Source: Yersinia entomophaga (GTDB lineage Bacteria; Pseudomonadota; Gammaproteobacteria; Enterobacterales; Enterobacteriaceae). From it: 64,000 bases of DNA. The notes under the pieces are model-generated. The model searched no databases. It saw only the letters and a list, made by a program, of their open reading frames with translations, and was not told the origin of the DNA. Positions 1 to 10,884 of this stretch are shown one piece after another (position 1 is the first letter of the stretch; each line of letters begins with the position of its first letter). The translations under genes and the position numbers were made by a program. The DNA is taken from contig NZ_CP010029.1 of assembly GCF_001656035.1 (NCBI RefSeq), positions 710,885 through 774,884 of the forward strand, given 5' to 3'.

Positions 1-227
1 GCCATGAACAGATTGTTTTCAAAGCCATAACCGCCGTTTAAGTAGAAACCGTGCATTTTGTCGCTACCAATGTGGCTGGTGCCAGATTGGTTAAATTGCT
101 TATCGAAACTTTGCTTATTATCAATGGAACCGAATTGAATACCCCCGGCGATAAAGGTGTAATCATCCGCGATAGCCAAAGTGCTAGTAGCGATAAGTGC
201 CGCTGCTAATAAAGATTTTCTGAACAT
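1..227 (-). CDS. outer-membrane beta-barrel-like protein, N-terminal part
   Basis: Only the first 75 codons are in the window; the gene runs off the left edge. The ATG at 227 opens a typical signal peptide (MFRKSLLAAALIATSTLAIA, then DDY). The mature part alternates polar and aromatic residues and has glycine-rich turns (FIAGGIQFGS, GFYLNGGYGF), as in small outer-membrane barrels. It has its own ribosome-binding site (AGGAG upstream of the ATG) and reads in the same direction as purB, behind the purB terminator, so it is probably a separate unit. Which barrel family it belongs to cannot be decided from this fragment. Confidence 0.6.
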   Translation of the reverse strand, partial: MFRKSLLAAALIATSTLAIADDYTFIAGGIQFGSIDNKQSFDKQFNQSGTSHIGSDKMHGFYLNGGYGFENNLFM

Positions 228-351
228 AACTGCTCCTATGATAGTTATTCCCTGGATGTCCGCAGGCAATTATCAACGGGAGAAACTAAACCTTTATTCA
301 ACAAGGGGGCAGTGTAAGTAAATGATAGTTAAACGGCAGAGCGTCGGATAC

Positions 352-385
352 TGAAAAATAAGCAGGCGACGGGGAGCCGCCTGCT
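352..385 (-). terminator. purB terminator
   Basis: Arms AGCAGGCG (361-368) and CGCCTGCT (378-385) form a perfect 8-bp stem. Read on the minus strand it is followed by TTATTTTTC. It lies just beyond the purB stop codon and is a good Rho-independent terminator. Confidence 0.8.
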
Positions 386-393
386 GCAAAGAC

Positions 394-1782
<1,389 letters not shown>

Positions 1783-1789
1783 TCAAATA

Positions 1790-2416
1790 TTAACGATGAG
1801 CAAGAATACTCTGCGCCTGCTTAAACAGACGATTACGAGAAAACATAAGCTGTAAACGGCTTCCACCTACCTGTTGCCACAGCACCGCAGAGCGGATACC
1901 GGCTAACAGGGCGGCGCGAACTTTGGCCTGGATTAAGGTGCTTTGCAGCATGGCCGGGTTGCCGGTAACCTGAATGCGCGGCCCAAGTGGGCTAATTACA
2001 TCCACATAAATGGCGGCCAGAGCGCTCATCATAGTCTCTGATTCGAGATCAAAATGAGCGAGCTGACGATCTAACTGACTGATACGTTCGCCCAAGGTGC
2101 TCATGGCTGACTGGTGAGCATTTAGCTTCCGCTCCAATACCATCAGGCTCAGAGCGTAACGCGTCAGTTCGGCGCTAGGGCCTTGGCGGTTGGCATTCAG
2201 CACTACCTGCAAGGTTTCCAGCCCCATGGTGAGGAATTTCTCATCTCCACCGTACACCGCAAGAGTCGAATCGGGATTGGTCAGCAGCACGCTGTTGAGT
2301 GAAGTATGCAGTGCCTCGTTGTCGCATTGACCTTCGTGAGCCAGTTGCTGAACCAGACGCGCAGACTGGCAGATACCTGCCAGCGCCAGCGTGATGTCGT
2401 AATAATTCTTTGCCAC
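1790..2416 (-). CDS. hflD: HflD, regulator of CII stability
   Basis: A 208-residue protein matching E. coli HflD (213 aa) throughout, starting [14 protein letters not shown] and ending at ILAHR; the E. coli C-terminal tail is slightly longer. HflD is a peripheral inner-membrane protein that, in E. coli, binds phage lambda CII and promotes its degradation by FtsH. That makes it relevant to lysogeny decisions of the CII-bearing prophage downstream. It sits between mnmA (17 nt away) and purB in one leftward operon. Confidence 0.95.
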   Translation of the reverse strand: MAKNYYDITLALAGICQSARLVQQLAHEGQCDNEALHTSLNSVLLTNPDSTLAVYGGDEKFLTMGLETLQVVLNANRQGPSAELTRYALSLMVLERKLNAHQSAMSTLGERISQLDRQLAHFDLESETMMSALAAIYVDVISPLGPRIQVTGNPAMLQSTLIQAKVRAALLAGIRSAVLWQQVGGSRLQLMFSRNRLFKQAQSILAHR

Positions 2417-2433
2417 GATTGCTCCTGTCGAGA

Positions 2434-3546
2434 TTATTGGTCGCTAACGGGGTGACGTGATTCGATGATACCGCCGCCGAGACAGATTTCGCCCTGATAA
2501 AACACCGCGGACTGACCGGGGGTAACGGCGGCAACCGGATTGTCGAAACGCACATCGATACGTTCGTCATCCAACGGCGTAACCGTGCAAGGAATATCTT
2601 GCTGGCGGTAACGGGTTTTCACCACGCAGCGGAATGGAGCCGTAACCGGTTCGCGATCGACCCAATGTAATTGCTGAGCAATCAAACCGGTAGACATCAA
2701 ACGCGGGTGCTCATGGCCTTGGGCTACAATCAGCAAGTTGTTGGCAACGTCTTTATCCACCACATACCACGGGTCATCGCCACCTTCTTTGGTGCCGCCG
2801 ATACCCAGACCTTTACGCTGGCCCAGAGTGTGGTACATCAAACCTTGGTGTTCGCCGACGTGTTTGCCTTCAACGGTCATAATCGGGCCGGGTTGAGCAG
2901 GCAGGTAACGGCCGAGGAAATCGCGAAATTTCCGCTCGCCGATAAAGCAGATACCGGTTGAGTCTTTCTTCTTGGCGGTAACCAGATCCAGCTCTTCCGC
3001 GATACGGCGGACTTCCGGTTTTTCCAGTTCGCCAACCGGGAACAGGCTTTGCGCCAATTGATCGTGGCCCAGCGTATATAAGAAGTAGCTTTGGTCTTTA
3101 TTGCCATCCAGACCGCGCAGCAGTTGGCTTTTGCCATTGACATCGTGGCGACGAACATAGTGGCCGGTGGCGATGTAATCGGCGCCCAGATCTTCGGCGG
3201 CAAATTCAAGGAAGGCTTTAAATTTGATTTCTTTATTGCACAGAATATCCGGATTTGGCGTGCGCCCAGCCTTGTACTCTTCGAGGAAGAGTTCAAAAAC
3301 ATTATCCCAATATTCTGCGGCGAAATTGACGGTGTGTAACTCCATGCCCAGCTTATCGCACACTGCCTGAGCATCGGCCAAATCGGTCGCTGCGGAGCAA
3401 TATTCTTCATCGTCGTCTTCTTCCCAGTTCTTCATGAACAGGCCTTCAACCTGATAGCCCTGTTGTTGTAGCAGGTAAGCTGAAACGGACGAATCGACAC
3501 CGCCGGACATACCGACGATTACTTTTTTCTGGCTGTTATCTGACAT
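2434..3546 (-). CDS. mnmA: tRNA-specific 2-thiouridylase
   Basis: Installs the 2-thio group on U34 of tRNA Lys, Glu and Gln, receiving sulfur from the IscS-Tus relay. The 370-aa sequence begins with the PP-loop ATPase motif [10 protein letters not shown] (residues 13-22). It carries both catalytic cysteines in their family contexts, [12 protein letters not shown] and [12 protein letters not shown]. The ATG at 3546 is preceded by a short spacer to the promoter-bearing gap 3547-3719. It is first in the leftward mnmA-hflD-purB operon. Confidence 0.97.
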   Translation of the reverse strand: MSDNSQKKVIVGMSGGVDSSVSAYLLQQQGYQVEGLFMKNWEEDDDEEYCSAATDLADAQAVCDKLGMELHTVNFAAEYWDNVFELFLEEYKAGRTPNPDILCNKEIKFKAFLEFAAEDLGADYIATGHYVRRHDVNGKSQLLRGLDGNKDQSYFLYTLGHDQLAQSLFPVGELEKPEVRRIAEELDLVTAKKKDSTGICFIGERKFRDFLGRYLPAQPGPIMTVEGKHVGEHQGLMYHTLGQRKGLGIGGTKEGGDDPWYVVDKDVANNLLIVAQGHEHPRLMSTGLIAQQLHWVDREPVTAPFRCVVKTRYRQQDIPCTVTPLDDERIDVRFDNPVAAVTPGQSAVFYQGEICLGGGIIESRHPVSDQ

Positions 3547-3719
3547 GGGAGTCTCACTAACTTAAGCGCCGAGCGTGCTGACAATGGATAATCCGTTTCG
3601 CATTGCGCGGCAAACAAGGCATTACAAAAACAAGCGTCGGATTTTATCACGTTGCCTGTCGGGGCGCACCGCACAATCACGGCTTAGGGTAAATTACGCC
3701 AATTAATTATCGGGCTGAA

Positions 3720-4166
3720 TCAATGTGGCCAGTTAAAGGTACTAATTAGATCGAGCGAGTAGCGCTCAGGCTGCAAATAACAGCGGATACTTTCGGCAAC
3801 CAGAGGAGAGCGCAGATTGGGTGCGTGCAATATTTCATCGGCGGTTAGCCACAGGCAGCGATCGATATCGCTATCGTGAGGCTGAGTAGGCAAAATGGTT
3901 ACCAGTTCAATCACAAAGGCGAAGCGTAGGAACGGCGTATTATCGGGTGCAACCCATTGATGCATCCGTAAAAAGGATTGAGGCGTCGCGCGAATACCGG
4001 TTTCTTCCCACAGTTCGCGTTCTGCGGCCTGTAGCAAGGTTTCATCGGCTTCCAAATGACCGGCCGGTTGGTTCCACAGCGCTTTGCCATTAATAGTTTC
4101 TTCAACCACTAAAAACTTGTCTTGAGAATGCACCACGCAGGCCACGGTAACATGAGGTTTAAACAT
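3720..4166 (-). CDS. nudJ: Nudix hydrolase NudJ (phosphatase)
   Basis: The 148-aa protein has a complete Nudix box at about residues 37-59 (GHLEADE ... RELWEETGI), the Mg2+-binding core. E. coli NudJ hydrolyses nucleoside tri- and diphosphates and HMP-pyrophosphate, a thiamine intermediate. The start overlaps the rluE stop by 8 nt, indicating translational coupling with rluE upstream. The order rluE-nudJ-mnmA is conserved in enterobacteria. Confidence 0.93.
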   Translation of the reverse strand: MFKPHVTVACVVHSQDKFLVVEETINGKALWNQPAGHLEADETLLQAAERELWEETGIRATPQSFLRMHQWVAPDNTPFLRFAFVIELVTILPTQPHDSDIDRCLWLTADEILHAPNLRSPLVAESIRCYLQPERYSLDLISTFNWPH

Positions 4167-4785
4167 CGTTAATCTCCTTCCATTGGCCGGGTTGTAAATC
4201 TCCCAGGCTAAGATTACCCATACTAAAACGAATCAGTCGCAGGGTAGGAAAACCGACGTGGGCGGTCATTCTGCGTACCTGACGATTGCGTCCTTCGTAC
4301 AGGGTTATTTTCAGCCAACGGGTCGGGATAGATTTGCGCTCCCGAATTGGCGGATTTCTTGGCCACAGCCACTCCGGTTCCGGCACTTTTTCAGCGCCAG
4401 CGGGAAGCGTGGGGCCATCTTTTAACGTCACGCCCTGACGTAAACGGCGAAGTGCTTCTTCGTCCGGTTCACCTTCAACCTGAACATAATAGACCTTACC
4501 GGTTTTTTTCCCCGGTTGCGTCAGTTTTGCCTGTAATTTCCCATCGTTAGTCAGAACCAGCAAACCTTCGCTATCTCTATCCAAACGACCGGCGGCATAA
4601 ACATCATTAAAAGGAATAAAACCCTTCAATGTTGCCCGTCCAGCCTCATCGGTAAACTGTGGTAACACATCAAATGGCTTATTCATTAACACCACGCGAC
4701 GTGGGCCTTGCACCGGCGCAGGTTTCGCCTGTGAGCGGGAGCTGAATCGGTTAACTTTGTGATTTTTAACAGAGATTTTATTCAT
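4159..4785 (-). CDS. rluE: 23S rRNA pseudouridine synthase RluE
   Basis: A 208-aa RsuA-family pseudouridine synthase; the E. coli enzyme modifies U2457 of 23S rRNA. The catalytic Asp lies in [15 protein letters not shown] (about residues 65-79), and the family motifs GRNRQVRRM and [10 protein letters not shown] are present. The N-terminal 25 residues are a basic, low-complexity extension, shorter than in E. coli (217 aa). It is divergent from icd across a gap of about 130 bp that must hold both promoters. Confidence 0.95.
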   Translation of the reverse strand: MNKISVKNHKVNRFSSRSQAKPAPVQGPRRVVLMNKPFDVLPQFTDEAGRATLKGFIPFNDVYAAGRLDRDSEGLLVLTNDGKLQAKLTQPGKKTGKVYYVQVEGEPDEEALRRLRQGVTLKDGPTLPAGAEKVPEPEWLWPRNPPIRERKSIPTRWLKITLYEGRNRQVRRMTAHVGFPTLRLIRFSMGNLSLGDLQPGQWKEINDV

Positions 4786-4916
4786 GATGATTGCGCTTCC
4801 AGTTGATTAGCGCATTATACATCAATCCGTTTTGGATTGGCGTGAAACGAATATTCAAGTACTATTGACAAGAATCTTACAAGGCATTAACAAAAATTGC
4901 GCTGAAGGAGAGGTTG

Positions 4917-6170
4917 ATGGAAAGCAAAGTAGTTGTTCCGGCAGAAGGTAAAAAAATTACGGTCGACGCTAAGGGTAAATTAGTCGTTCCTAATAACCCG
5001 ATCATTCCGTTCATTGAAGGCGACGGCATTGGCGTTGACGTGACTCCTGCTATGATCAACGTAGTGGATGCAGCGGTTAAGAAGGCCTATAACGGCGAGC
5101 GTAAAATCTCCTGGATGGAAATTTACACCGGTGAGAAGTCAACTCAGGTTTACGGTAAAGATGTCTGGCTGCCAGAAGAAACTCTGGATCTGATCCGCGA
5201 TTATCGCGTTGCCATCAAAGGCCCATTGACCACTCCGGTTGGCGGCGGTATTCGTTCTCTGAACGTGGCTCTGCGTCAACAGCTTGATCTGTATATTTGC
5301 CTGCGTCCGGTACGTTATTACGAAGGCACCCCAAGCCCGGTAAAACACCCAGAACTGACTGATATGGTGATTTTCCGCGAAAACGCCGAAGATATCTATG
5401 CCGGTATTGAGTGGAAGGCCGGTTCACCAGAAGCTGAGAAAGTGATCAAGTTCCTGCGTGACGAAATGGGTGTGAAGAAAATTCGCTTCCCTGAACAATG
5501 CGGTATCGGTGTAAAACCTTGTTCAGAAGAAGGCACTAAACGTCTGGTGCGTGCGGCGATTGAGTATGCAATCGACAACGATCGTGAATCAGTTACTCTG
5601 GTTCACAAAGGCAACATTATGAAATTCACCGAAGGCGCTTTCAAAGACTGGGGTTACCAGTTGGCGCGTGAGGAATTTGGTGGTGAGCTGATCGACGGCG
5701 GCCCGTGGGTTAAGATTAAGAACCCAAAAAATGGCAAAGATATCATCGTTAAAGACGTTATCGCCGATGCCTTCTTACAGCAAATCTTGCTGCGTCCGGC
5801 TGAATACGATGTTATCGCCTGTATGAACCTCAACGGCGACTATATTTCTGATGCTTTGGCTGCACAGGTCGGCGGTATTGGTATTGCTCCGGGTGCCAAC
5901 ATCGGTGACGAATGCGCGCTGTTTGAAGCGACCCACGGCACGGCACCTAAGTATGCTGGTCAGGATAAAGTGAACCCAGGTTCTATTATTCTCTCCGCAG
6001 AAATGATGCTGCGTCATATGGGCTGGACTGAAGCCGCTGATTTAATCATTAAAGGCACTGAAGGCGCGATTCAGGCCAAGACAGTGACTTATGACTTCGA
6101 ACGTTTGATGGAAGGCGCTAAGCTGCTGAAATGCTCAGAGTTTGGCAACGCTATCATTAAACACATGTGA
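4917..6170 (+). CDS. icd: NADP-dependent isocitrate dehydrogenase
   Basis: TCA-cycle enzyme converting isocitrate to 2-oxoglutarate. The 417-aa sequence follows E. coli Icd (416 aa) along its full length. The substrate-binding serine phosphorylated by AceK lies in [12 protein letters not shown] (Ser114 here). A TTG at 4914 abuts the ATG, but the SD (AAGGAGAGG) is placed for the ATG at 4917. The last 55 codons fall inside the 172-bp repeat found again at the far end of the prophage. This intact 3' end was therefore supplied by the phage at integration, without changing the protein. Confidence 0.98.
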   Translation: MESKVVVPAEGKKITVDAKGKLVVPNNPIIPFIEGDGIGVDVTPAMINVVDAAVKKAYNGERKISWMEIYTGEKSTQVYGKDVWLPEETLDLIRDYRVAIKGPLTTPVGGGIRSLNVALRQQLDLYICLRPVRYYEGTPSPVKHPELTDMVIFRENAEDIYAGIEWKAGSPEAEKVIKFLRDEMGVKKIRFPEQCGIGVKPCSEEGTKRLVRAAIEYAIDNDRESVTLVHKGNIMKFTEGAFKDWGYQLAREEFGGELIDGGPWVKIKNPKNGKDIIVKDVIADAFLQQILLRPAEYDVIACMNLNGDYISDALAAQVGGIGIAPGANIGDECALFEATHGTAPKYAGQDKVNPGSIILSAEMMLRHMGWTEAADLIIKGTEGAIQAKTVTYDFERLMEGAKLLKCSEFGNAIIKHM

Positions 6171-6178
6171 TATTGACA
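6007..6178 (+). repeat. attL: left copy of the 172-bp icd repeat
   Basis: Bases 6007-6178 are identical to 52205-52376, an offset of 46,198 bp. Flanking bases differ on both sides. The repeat covers the icd 3' end, its stop codon and the next 8 bases. A duplication of a host gene's 3' end next to an integrase gene is the signature of site-specific prophage integration. Confidence 0.95.
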
Positions 6179-6192
6179 TGTCTATAAAACTT

Positions 6193-6220
6193 CACGGGAG
6201 CTTATGCTTCCGTGGGTTTT
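6193..6220 (+). terminator. icd terminator on the prophage side
   Basis: CACGGGAGC and GCTTCCGTG pair across a TTAT loop with one wobble or mismatch, followed by GGTTTT. It replaces the host icd terminator, which is now beyond attR at 52391, so the phage restores termination as well as the coding end. Confidence 0.65.
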
Positions 6221-6240
6221 CCAACTACTTAGTATTTCTT

Positions 6241-6273
6241 CTGCAAAACTCCTGCAAAACCCTCCTGCAAAAC
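6241..6273 (+). promoter_or_regulatory. putative integrase arm-type binding sites (left)
   Basis: Three direct copies of CTGCAAAAC start at 6241, 6252 and 6265, just inside attL. A fourth copy in the same orientation is at 52077, just inside attR. Their position between the attachment core and int fits arm sites bound by the N-terminal domain of a tyrosine recombinase. This is inferred from position and repetition. Confidence 0.55.
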
Positions 6274-6293
6274 TGTACAAAAAACACCCTCAA

Positions 6294-7418
6294 TTAAACA
6301 GCTAATACCAGCCATTCTTTACCCCTATCATCATTATATTTATCAGTCATAGCCTGATTTTTATGTCCGAGTAATGTTTTAGTATCCACTCCTTGTTCTC
6401 GATATAACCGCTCTGCTAGGGATCGCTGTTCATGGAAAGTAGGTGGGGTACCCTCTTTCCATTGCAATCCACTTTTATCTCTGGCCGCCGAAAATCCGGT
6501 AGTGATTGCGTTGCTAGATACTTGACCACCACGTTTAGCCATTGATGTTGTATGATGATAATGAAGCATGTACGGACTAACGATCATATTGCGACACCGT
6601 GCTATAACATCTTGCAGCGTATAACCGACAGTCTCACATTTTAAGGTTATGGGTATGGCTATTCTGGTGCCCGTTTTTTCCTGCACGATATGAAGGTGAT
6701 TATCCCAAACATCGCTAAATTTCATGCCAGCGATGTCACCTAAGCGCTGACCGGTAACCAAAGCAAGAAGCATTGCATTTTGGATATAACCTTGCATATT
6801 GGCAGCGGCATTAAATATTGACTCCCATTCATCAAAGTTCAAGCGAATACGGGTAACCTTGTTTGCTGGTTGCTTGGTGGCCAGAGCAGGGTTATAGCCA
6901 GGCGGCACCTCCCCAGCGTGTTGAGCTTCTTTGTACACATCGATCAGCACCATCCGAACAACCTGCGCCATCCGTTTTTGCCCCTTCTCCTTATACTCTT
7001 CAATGACAAAGGCTATATCTCTAGCGCCAACATCAGGAAGGGTTAGCATTCCACAATGACGTCTGAACGCTTCGACTGGTGCATTTTTTTGCTTAAGTGT
7101 GTTGAGTTTTATTTCCTCACTGTCGTAACGTTCTTTCTGGATAGTGAGATAGCGATCCAGCCAAGAGTTAACTGTTATTGCCTTACCAGTTTTGAGACTG
7201 ATCTCATCTCGCGCTTTGAGCAATTGCCCCATTTGTTGACGGGCAAAACGGCTATTAGCCTCAATAGCGATAGCCTTTGCTGCAGCCTCATCATCACCTA
7301 ATCCATGAAATTTACGGGTAATAGGATGCTTATAACGCCAGTAGACCTTTTTAGTTCTGGCGTCGGTATAGCACGATAGACCCGGTACATTTATGTTGTA
7401 CTTACGAGGTCTGGCCAT
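6294..7418 (-). CDS. int: prophage tyrosine-recombinase integrase
   Basis: A 374-aa tyrosine recombinase of the phage 21/e14/P4-like type that inserts and excises the prophage at icd. The catalytic set is complete: Arg225 in VTGQRLGD, a Lys in QEKTG (248), His329-x-x-Arg332 in HEQRS, His352 in LLGHK, and nucleophile Tyr361 in DKYNDD. An N-terminal AP2-like DNA-binding segment (residues 1-60) would recognise arm sites. It overlaps the excisionase gene by 17 bp, and its stop is about 115 bp from the attL repeat. A decayed relative lies just beyond attR at 52476-52900. Confidence 0.95.
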   Translation of the reverse strand: MARPRKYNINVPGLSCYTDARTKKVYWRYKHPITRKFHGLGDDEAAAKAIAIEANSRFARQQMGQLLKARDEISLKTGKAITVNSWLDRYLTIQKERYDSEEIKLNTLKQKNAPVEAFRRHCGMLTLPDVGARDIAFVIEEYKEKGQKRMAQVVRMVLIDVYKEAQHAGEVPPGYNPALATKQPANKVTRIRLNFDEWESIFNAAANMQGYIQNAMLLALVTGQRLGDIAGMKFSDVWDNHLHIVQEKTGTRIAIPITLKCETVGYTLQDVIARCRNMIVSPYMLHYHHTTSMAKRGGQVSSNAITTGFSAARDKSGLQWKEGTPPTFHEQRSLAERLYREQGVDTKTLLGHKNQAMTDKYNDDRGKEWLVLAV

Positions 7419-7644
7419 CTTCCATTATCCTCTTCAACCTTAAATCATCATCTTTCTTCACTGCCGGTTTGACGGTCACGCCGACAAATCGTGCGTTCTT
7501 GTCCACTCGCCAGCACCTGCCAGCTTTAAACGGTGGCGGTGAGATCATGCCATGTTGCGCATATTTTAGTAACGTTGGATAGCTGGGGATCGGCTCGTCA
7601 AACTCCTCGGCGGCCCATACATCCAAAGTCTGAGTTCTAGCCAT
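7402..7644 (-). CDS. xis: excisionase-like protein
   Basis: An 80-aa protein directly upstream of int and overlapping it. The segment YPTLLKYAQHGMISPPPFKAG followed by CWRVDKNARFV has the winged-helix pattern of phage excisionases (turn, proline-rich wing, basic strand). It should bend att DNA and bias Int toward excision. The start at 7644 is supported by AGGCGG upstream. Coupling to int by overlap is typical of phage 21/HK022-like attachment modules. Confidence 0.8.
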   Translation of the reverse strand: MARTQTLDVWAAEEFDEPIPSYPTLLKYAQHGMISPPPFKAGRCWRVDKNARFVGVTVKPAVKKDDDLRLKRIMEDGQTS

Positions 7645-7736
7645 AATTAGCCGCCTTGCTTATCTGTAGGGTAAAACGTTTCTGAATATTTTGACGGATA
7701 GTCCGCCAAGTAGTCGCTTAATGTCCGTGAACAATT

Positions 7737-8309
7737 CTATTCGCTATCCTGGCTGGTGGCTGTTATCAGGCGCTGATAAATGGCTGATACATATCTTGCC
7801 TGGTGCAACGCATCGGCCAGTGCATTGTGCCGTTCGCCGTCAAAAGGCATATCGCGCTTGGGATCAAAGCCGATTGCTCGCCCCAGTTTTACGATGGTGC
7901 GTACGTCGAGATCATTAAACCAGCTCCAACATGGTGACATCTGGCAACGCTCATACGCCGCACGCAAAATAACGTTGTCGAACGCTGCGCCATTACCCCA
8001 GACGTGTAAGTATCTGGTGCTTGGGCAATGTTCAGAAGCAAATTGATTTAAGTTCAATAAAGCTGCTCTGATCGGCGTTGGGTCATAGGCAATCGCTGAA
8101 CGTGCCTCACTGCTTTGGGTTAGCCACCAAAGAATGGTGCTAGCATCAGCGATGGCACCGAGGGACATTTCACTTTCGAGATCGACCGCGGTATAAAATT
8201 CAGCGCCAATTTCGCCGGTAGCCGGTTCAAAGAATACTGCGCCGATCGCCACTATCGGGGCGTTAGGCTTGTTGCCCATAGTTTCCAGGTCGATCATTAG
8301 GTTTTTCAT
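7737..8309 (-). CDS. DnaQ-like 3'-5' exonuclease
   Basis: A 190-aa DEDD-superfamily exonuclease of the phage Rv2179c-like/exodeoxyribonuclease VIII-like group. ExoI motif: MIDLETMG (Asp7, Glu9). ExoII: WGNGAAFDNVIL. ExoIII: ERHNALADALHQ (His-x4-Asp). These residues bind two Mg2+ ions. Such genes are common in the leftward early region of lambdoid prophages and probably act in recombination or nucleic-acid turnover. The substrate cannot be read from the sequence. The neighbour at 8310 abuts it, so both are in one operon. Confidence 0.85.
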   Translation of the reverse strand: MKNLMIDLETMGNKPNAPIVAIGAVFFEPATGEIGAEFYTAVDLESEMSLGAIADASTILWWLTQSSEARSAIAYDPTPIRAALLNLNQFASEHCPSTRYLHVWGNGAAFDNVILRAAYERCQMSPCWSWFNDLDVRTIVKLGRAIGFDPKRDMPFDGERHNALADALHQARYVSAIYQRLITATSQDSE

Positions 8310-8492
8310 TTATTTTCCTTGGTTGCTTAAATAGAGAATGCCATCGACCGGCAGGCATTCATATTCAGGTGGCAGGCCTTGCTGTTGAATGTCAGCCAGG
8401 CAGTTTTTATCATCGGGATAGATATAGCCTTGCGGTTCGTACTGGCAGGGCTGGAAGGTGTAGCAGACCAGCAGAAACAGTCCGACACTCAT
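8310..8492 (-). CDS. small prophage membrane-associated protein, unknown function
   Basis: A 60-aa protein with a hydrophobic N-terminus (MSVGLFLLVCYTF) and four cysteines in the remainder. It resembles the small DUF1482-type early-left proteins of enterobacterial prophages in layout, but I cannot confirm the family. The start overlaps the stop of the yfdR-like gene in an ATGA arrangement, which supports it being real and coupled. No function assigned. Confidence 0.6.
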   Translation of the reverse strand: MSVGLFLLVCYTFQPCQYEPQGYIYPDDKNCLADIQQQGLPPEYECLPVDGILYLSNQGK

Positions 8493-9025
8493 AGGCTTTG
8501 CCCTTCGCCAACCAGTTCGTTGTAACGCTGGATAAACATGGCGCGAGCCTGAACGGAGCCAACGGGAATAATGGCGATGTCTTCTGACGGTGGGATGCCT
8601 TCGAGCATCGGCCAGACTTTGCCATCATCTATATCCAGATCCCGGCGTTCGGTGGCCAGCATGACCAGGTCGGCATAATGGACAGAAAAACCCATCTCAT
8701 CAGGCAGCCCAAATTTCTCCCGGATAACCAAATCAATCTGGCGTTCTACGGCTTGGTAATCAGGCAATAAGCGTTTAAGAGGGGAGGGAATATCTTTGCA
8801 GTAGGCTTCGCTGGCATCATGCAACAAGGCTTCAAGGGCAAACTCAGCACCGATAATCTGACTCATCAGCACACTGTGCTGCGCCACGCTGTAGAAATTT
8901 GGCAGGTGACCAGCAAAACGGCATTCATGTGATAACGCCTGTGCAATATCTTCAATACAAATACTTTCTGCAGTCGGTTTTGAATAATCAAAACGCTGAC
9001 CGGAAAACGTTGTAATACACGTCAT
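8489..9025 (-). CDS. yfdR: YfdR-like HD-domain 5'-nucleotidase/phosphohydrolase
   Basis: A 178-aa homologue of YfdR of the E. coli CPS-53 prophage, with matching length and motifs (FAGHLPNFYSVAQHSVL, LLHDASEAYCKDIPSPLKRLLPDY, YADLVMLATERRDL). The HD signature (H...HD...D) implies metal-dependent removal of phosphate from nucleotides. The frame extends upstream to 9073, but the ATG at 9025 has GGAG 7 nt before it and gives the family length. It lies downstream of a yfdQ-like gene, as in CPS-53. Confidence 0.9.
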   Translation of the reverse strand: MTCITTFSGQRFDYSKPTAESICIEDIAQALSHECRFAGHLPNFYSVAQHSVLMSQIIGAEFALEALLHDASEAYCKDIPSPLKRLLPDYQAVERQIDLVIREKFGLPDEMGFSVHYADLVMLATERRDLDIDDGKVWPMLEGIPPSEDIAIIPVGSVQARAMFIQRYNELVGEGQSL

Positions 9026-9109
9026 AAATATACTCCACACGGTTTTTAGGTAATACTCCACCAAATACCCCATCGCTGGGATATTTGAGGTTGTACTAAT
9101 AATTAATGT

Positions 9110-9937
9110 TTATGCGTTAAAATTACCGATAAATGTTTCTACTTCTACGCCGTCAAATTTCGCAATTAATAGATCGCGAAATTCCTGCGCTATTTTTTCT
9201 TGCTCGCCTTCCAACTGAACAATGCGCAAAACCAGAACCGGCACATCACCGCCAGTCAGGATACTGTAGCGTAATTTAAATCGACGCTCGCCAAGCCCTT
9301 CGTATGGCACACATTTAAACTCAAAGGTGGCAGGCATAATATCTTTGCTCTTTGCTTCTACGGTTTCCATAACGGAACGCTTACCGCTGAAATCGTTGTC
9401 TTCATGATCGGATGAACTGGTTGATTCAATGGTAATGCGGCGTACTGCGCCTACAGCTTGTCGGATATCTAATACAACACCATCAGCATCAAAGGCCATA
9501 AGGTATTCGCGCCAGTCTTCCAGCCACTCGGCCAGCTCTTTCTGGCGCTTCTTCTGACCATCAATAGCCAGTAACTCACGGAATGGGGCGGTTTTTTTGA
9601 GAGATAAATTGGCGGTGTTATCCGCATGACCAGGTTCTTCAAGTGTACCGAGGTTAAACACGGTCTTGGCACTCATATCATCGGCATCGATAAAGCAACG
9701 CACACCATTACCTGCGTAACCAGAGGAATATTTCACATACTCATCAATGCTGCTGGTTTTTAAGTTGCCACGGAAACGGAAGCGACCGTTCTGGAATTTT
9801 TCGAGGCTGTGAACAGTAACATCATTGGGCAAAGCAATAGTCAAACAATCAGCAGAAGATAATTTCGCTTCCACTTGAGTCGTCATTGCCATATTGCGAA
9901 TTTCTTGAATTGCAGACGAGTTTAATGCTTGAGACAT
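9110..9937 (-). CDS. yfdQ: YfdQ-like DUF2303 protein
   Basis: A 275-aa member of DUF2303, the family of YfdQ from prophage CPS-53. Typical features are an N-terminal helix with an early proteobacterial phage pattern, FRGNLKTSSIDEYVKY, and a central RQKELAEWLEDWREYL helix. The biochemical role is unknown. DUF2303 genes sit in recombination/early-left operons next to YfdR-type phosphohydrolases, as here (84 bp apart). Leftward transcription should come from PL near 12.47 kb, now separated from it by an IS. Confidence 0.88.
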   Translation of the reverse strand: MSQALNSSAIQEIRNMAMTTQVEAKLSSADCLTIALPNDVTVHSLEKFQNGRFRFRGNLKTSSIDEYVKYSSGYAGNGVRCFIDADDMSAKTVFNLGTLEEPGHADNTANLSLKKTAPFRELLAIDGQKKRQKELAEWLEDWREYLMAFDADGVVLDIRQAVGAVRRITIESTSSSDHEDNDFSGKRSVMETVEAKSKDIMPATFEFKCVPYEGLGERRFKLRYSILTGGDVPVLVLRIVQLEGEQEKIAQEFRDLLIAKFDGVEVETFIGNFNA

Positions 9938-9996
9938 ATTAAGTCCTTAATATAAATAATAAGTTAAATAGCAAGATGGATTTAAATTGGTTGCGT

Positions 9997-10371
9997 TTAA
10001 TTAACGGTTTTTAATCTTCCGTCAGTCTCGCCTTTAATAGTGAATAGCTGGCCTTGGTCTTCCTGCATAATTGCCAGCTTACCGCCTTTACCTACATACA
10101 TTGGTGTTTCGGTAGTATCTTCTTCGGACGATTTACCGCGTGGCGTCGGGGTTGTAAATTTCAGTTTATGGGCAATCATGACGCGCTTTTCTTCCATTGA
10201 GTTGCTGATCCGCGACAGATCAAACTCAACGATGACTTTACCTTTGCCGCCATTATTCAGAACGCCTAATGCCGCCGCATTCAACGCTGCTGATATTTTG
10301 TTTTCAAAAATACCGGCATCCAACTCACCGAGAAAATCCGGCACATTGGTTTTTCTATCTTCACTACTCAT
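9997..10371 (-). CDS. conserved prophage protein, early-left operon
   Basis: A 124-aa protein starting MSSEDRKTNVPDFLGELDAG. It has a central beta-rich stretch (KVIVEFDLSRI, KRVMIAHKLKFTTPTPRG) and an acidic break EEDTTETP. Short proteins of this pattern accompany DUF2303 genes in enterobacterial prophages. No catalytic motif is visible and no function is assigned. GAGGG about 9 nt upstream of the ATG serves as SD. Confidence 0.7.
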   Translation of the reverse strand: MSSEDRKTNVPDFLGELDAGIFENKISAALNAAALGVLNNGGKGKVIVEFDLSRISNSMEEKRVMIAHKLKFTTPTPRGKSSEEDTTETPMYVGKGGKLAIMQEDQGQLFTIKGETDGRLKTVN

Positions 10372-10412
10372 CGGGGTGACCCTCAGTTACGCAGTGCAAC
10401 ACTGCAGTTAGT

Positions 10413-10502
10413 TACTCCACACACATAGAGAAGAGCACCGGAACGGGGGCTTTATACTGTACAGGTTAAAAGGGATAACCCGTCCGGAGCACTTCTCTGT
10501 GT
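10413..10502. repeat. inverted repeat at divergent junction
   Basis: Left arm from about 10419 (CACACATAGAGAAG...ACGGG) and right arm 10480-10502 (CCCGTCCGG...CTGTGTG) are near-perfect complements of about 24 nt with two small bulges. They enclose a 32-nt loop containing TACTGTACAGG. It begins next to a GTGTGGAGTA motif (minus strand, 10413-10422). It separates the leftward genes from the rightward ORF at 10651 and may encode a structured leader or bind a dimeric regulator. Confidence 0.6.
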
Positions 10503-10650
10503 GAAAAGGGCGGCTGGCCTAATCTGGTGTTGGCAGGCGCAGCCGCAAAAGACACAGCACAGCAATGGAACTCAAATCTGTGCCTGGTTACTTCTCCACC
10601 TCAGGCGGCGGTGGTATCCTCAAAGTCCCTACAACAAGGAGGATTTTTCT

Positions 10651-10884
10651 GTGAACAATGAAAATATAAACATTCGTCTTAAAGCTATGGAACTTGCCAT
10701 TACGCGTCTTGCAACTTCAATTACTGAAAATGGCGGGCCATCATCTACAGATCTAGAAGGACACATTCTTTATTTTCGAGAGCGTCTTGGTCGTGGTGAT
10801 TTAGAACCTCAACAAGAACTGATTTTCAAACAAACACTGGCGCTGCTTGATCCGCTATCACCAAAACCAGGCGACCTGTTTTAA
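10651..10884 (+). CDS. small prophage protein on the opposite strand of the left arm
   Basis: Seventy-seven residues from a GTG start preceded by a strong AAGGAGGA box at 10637-10644. The frame is open further upstream to 10501, but that part is low-quality coding and lacks an SD. The product is mostly helical and acidic (INIRLKAMELAITRLATSI, GHILYFRERLGRGDLEP). It is convergent with the next gene, their ends overlapping by 4 bp. Function unknown. Being rightward inside a leftward operon, it must have its own promoter, possibly in the inverted repeat upstream. Confidence 0.65.
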   Translation: MNNENINIRLKAMELAITRLATSITENGGPSSTDLEGHILYFRERLGRGDLEPQQELIFKQTLALLDPLSPKPGDLF

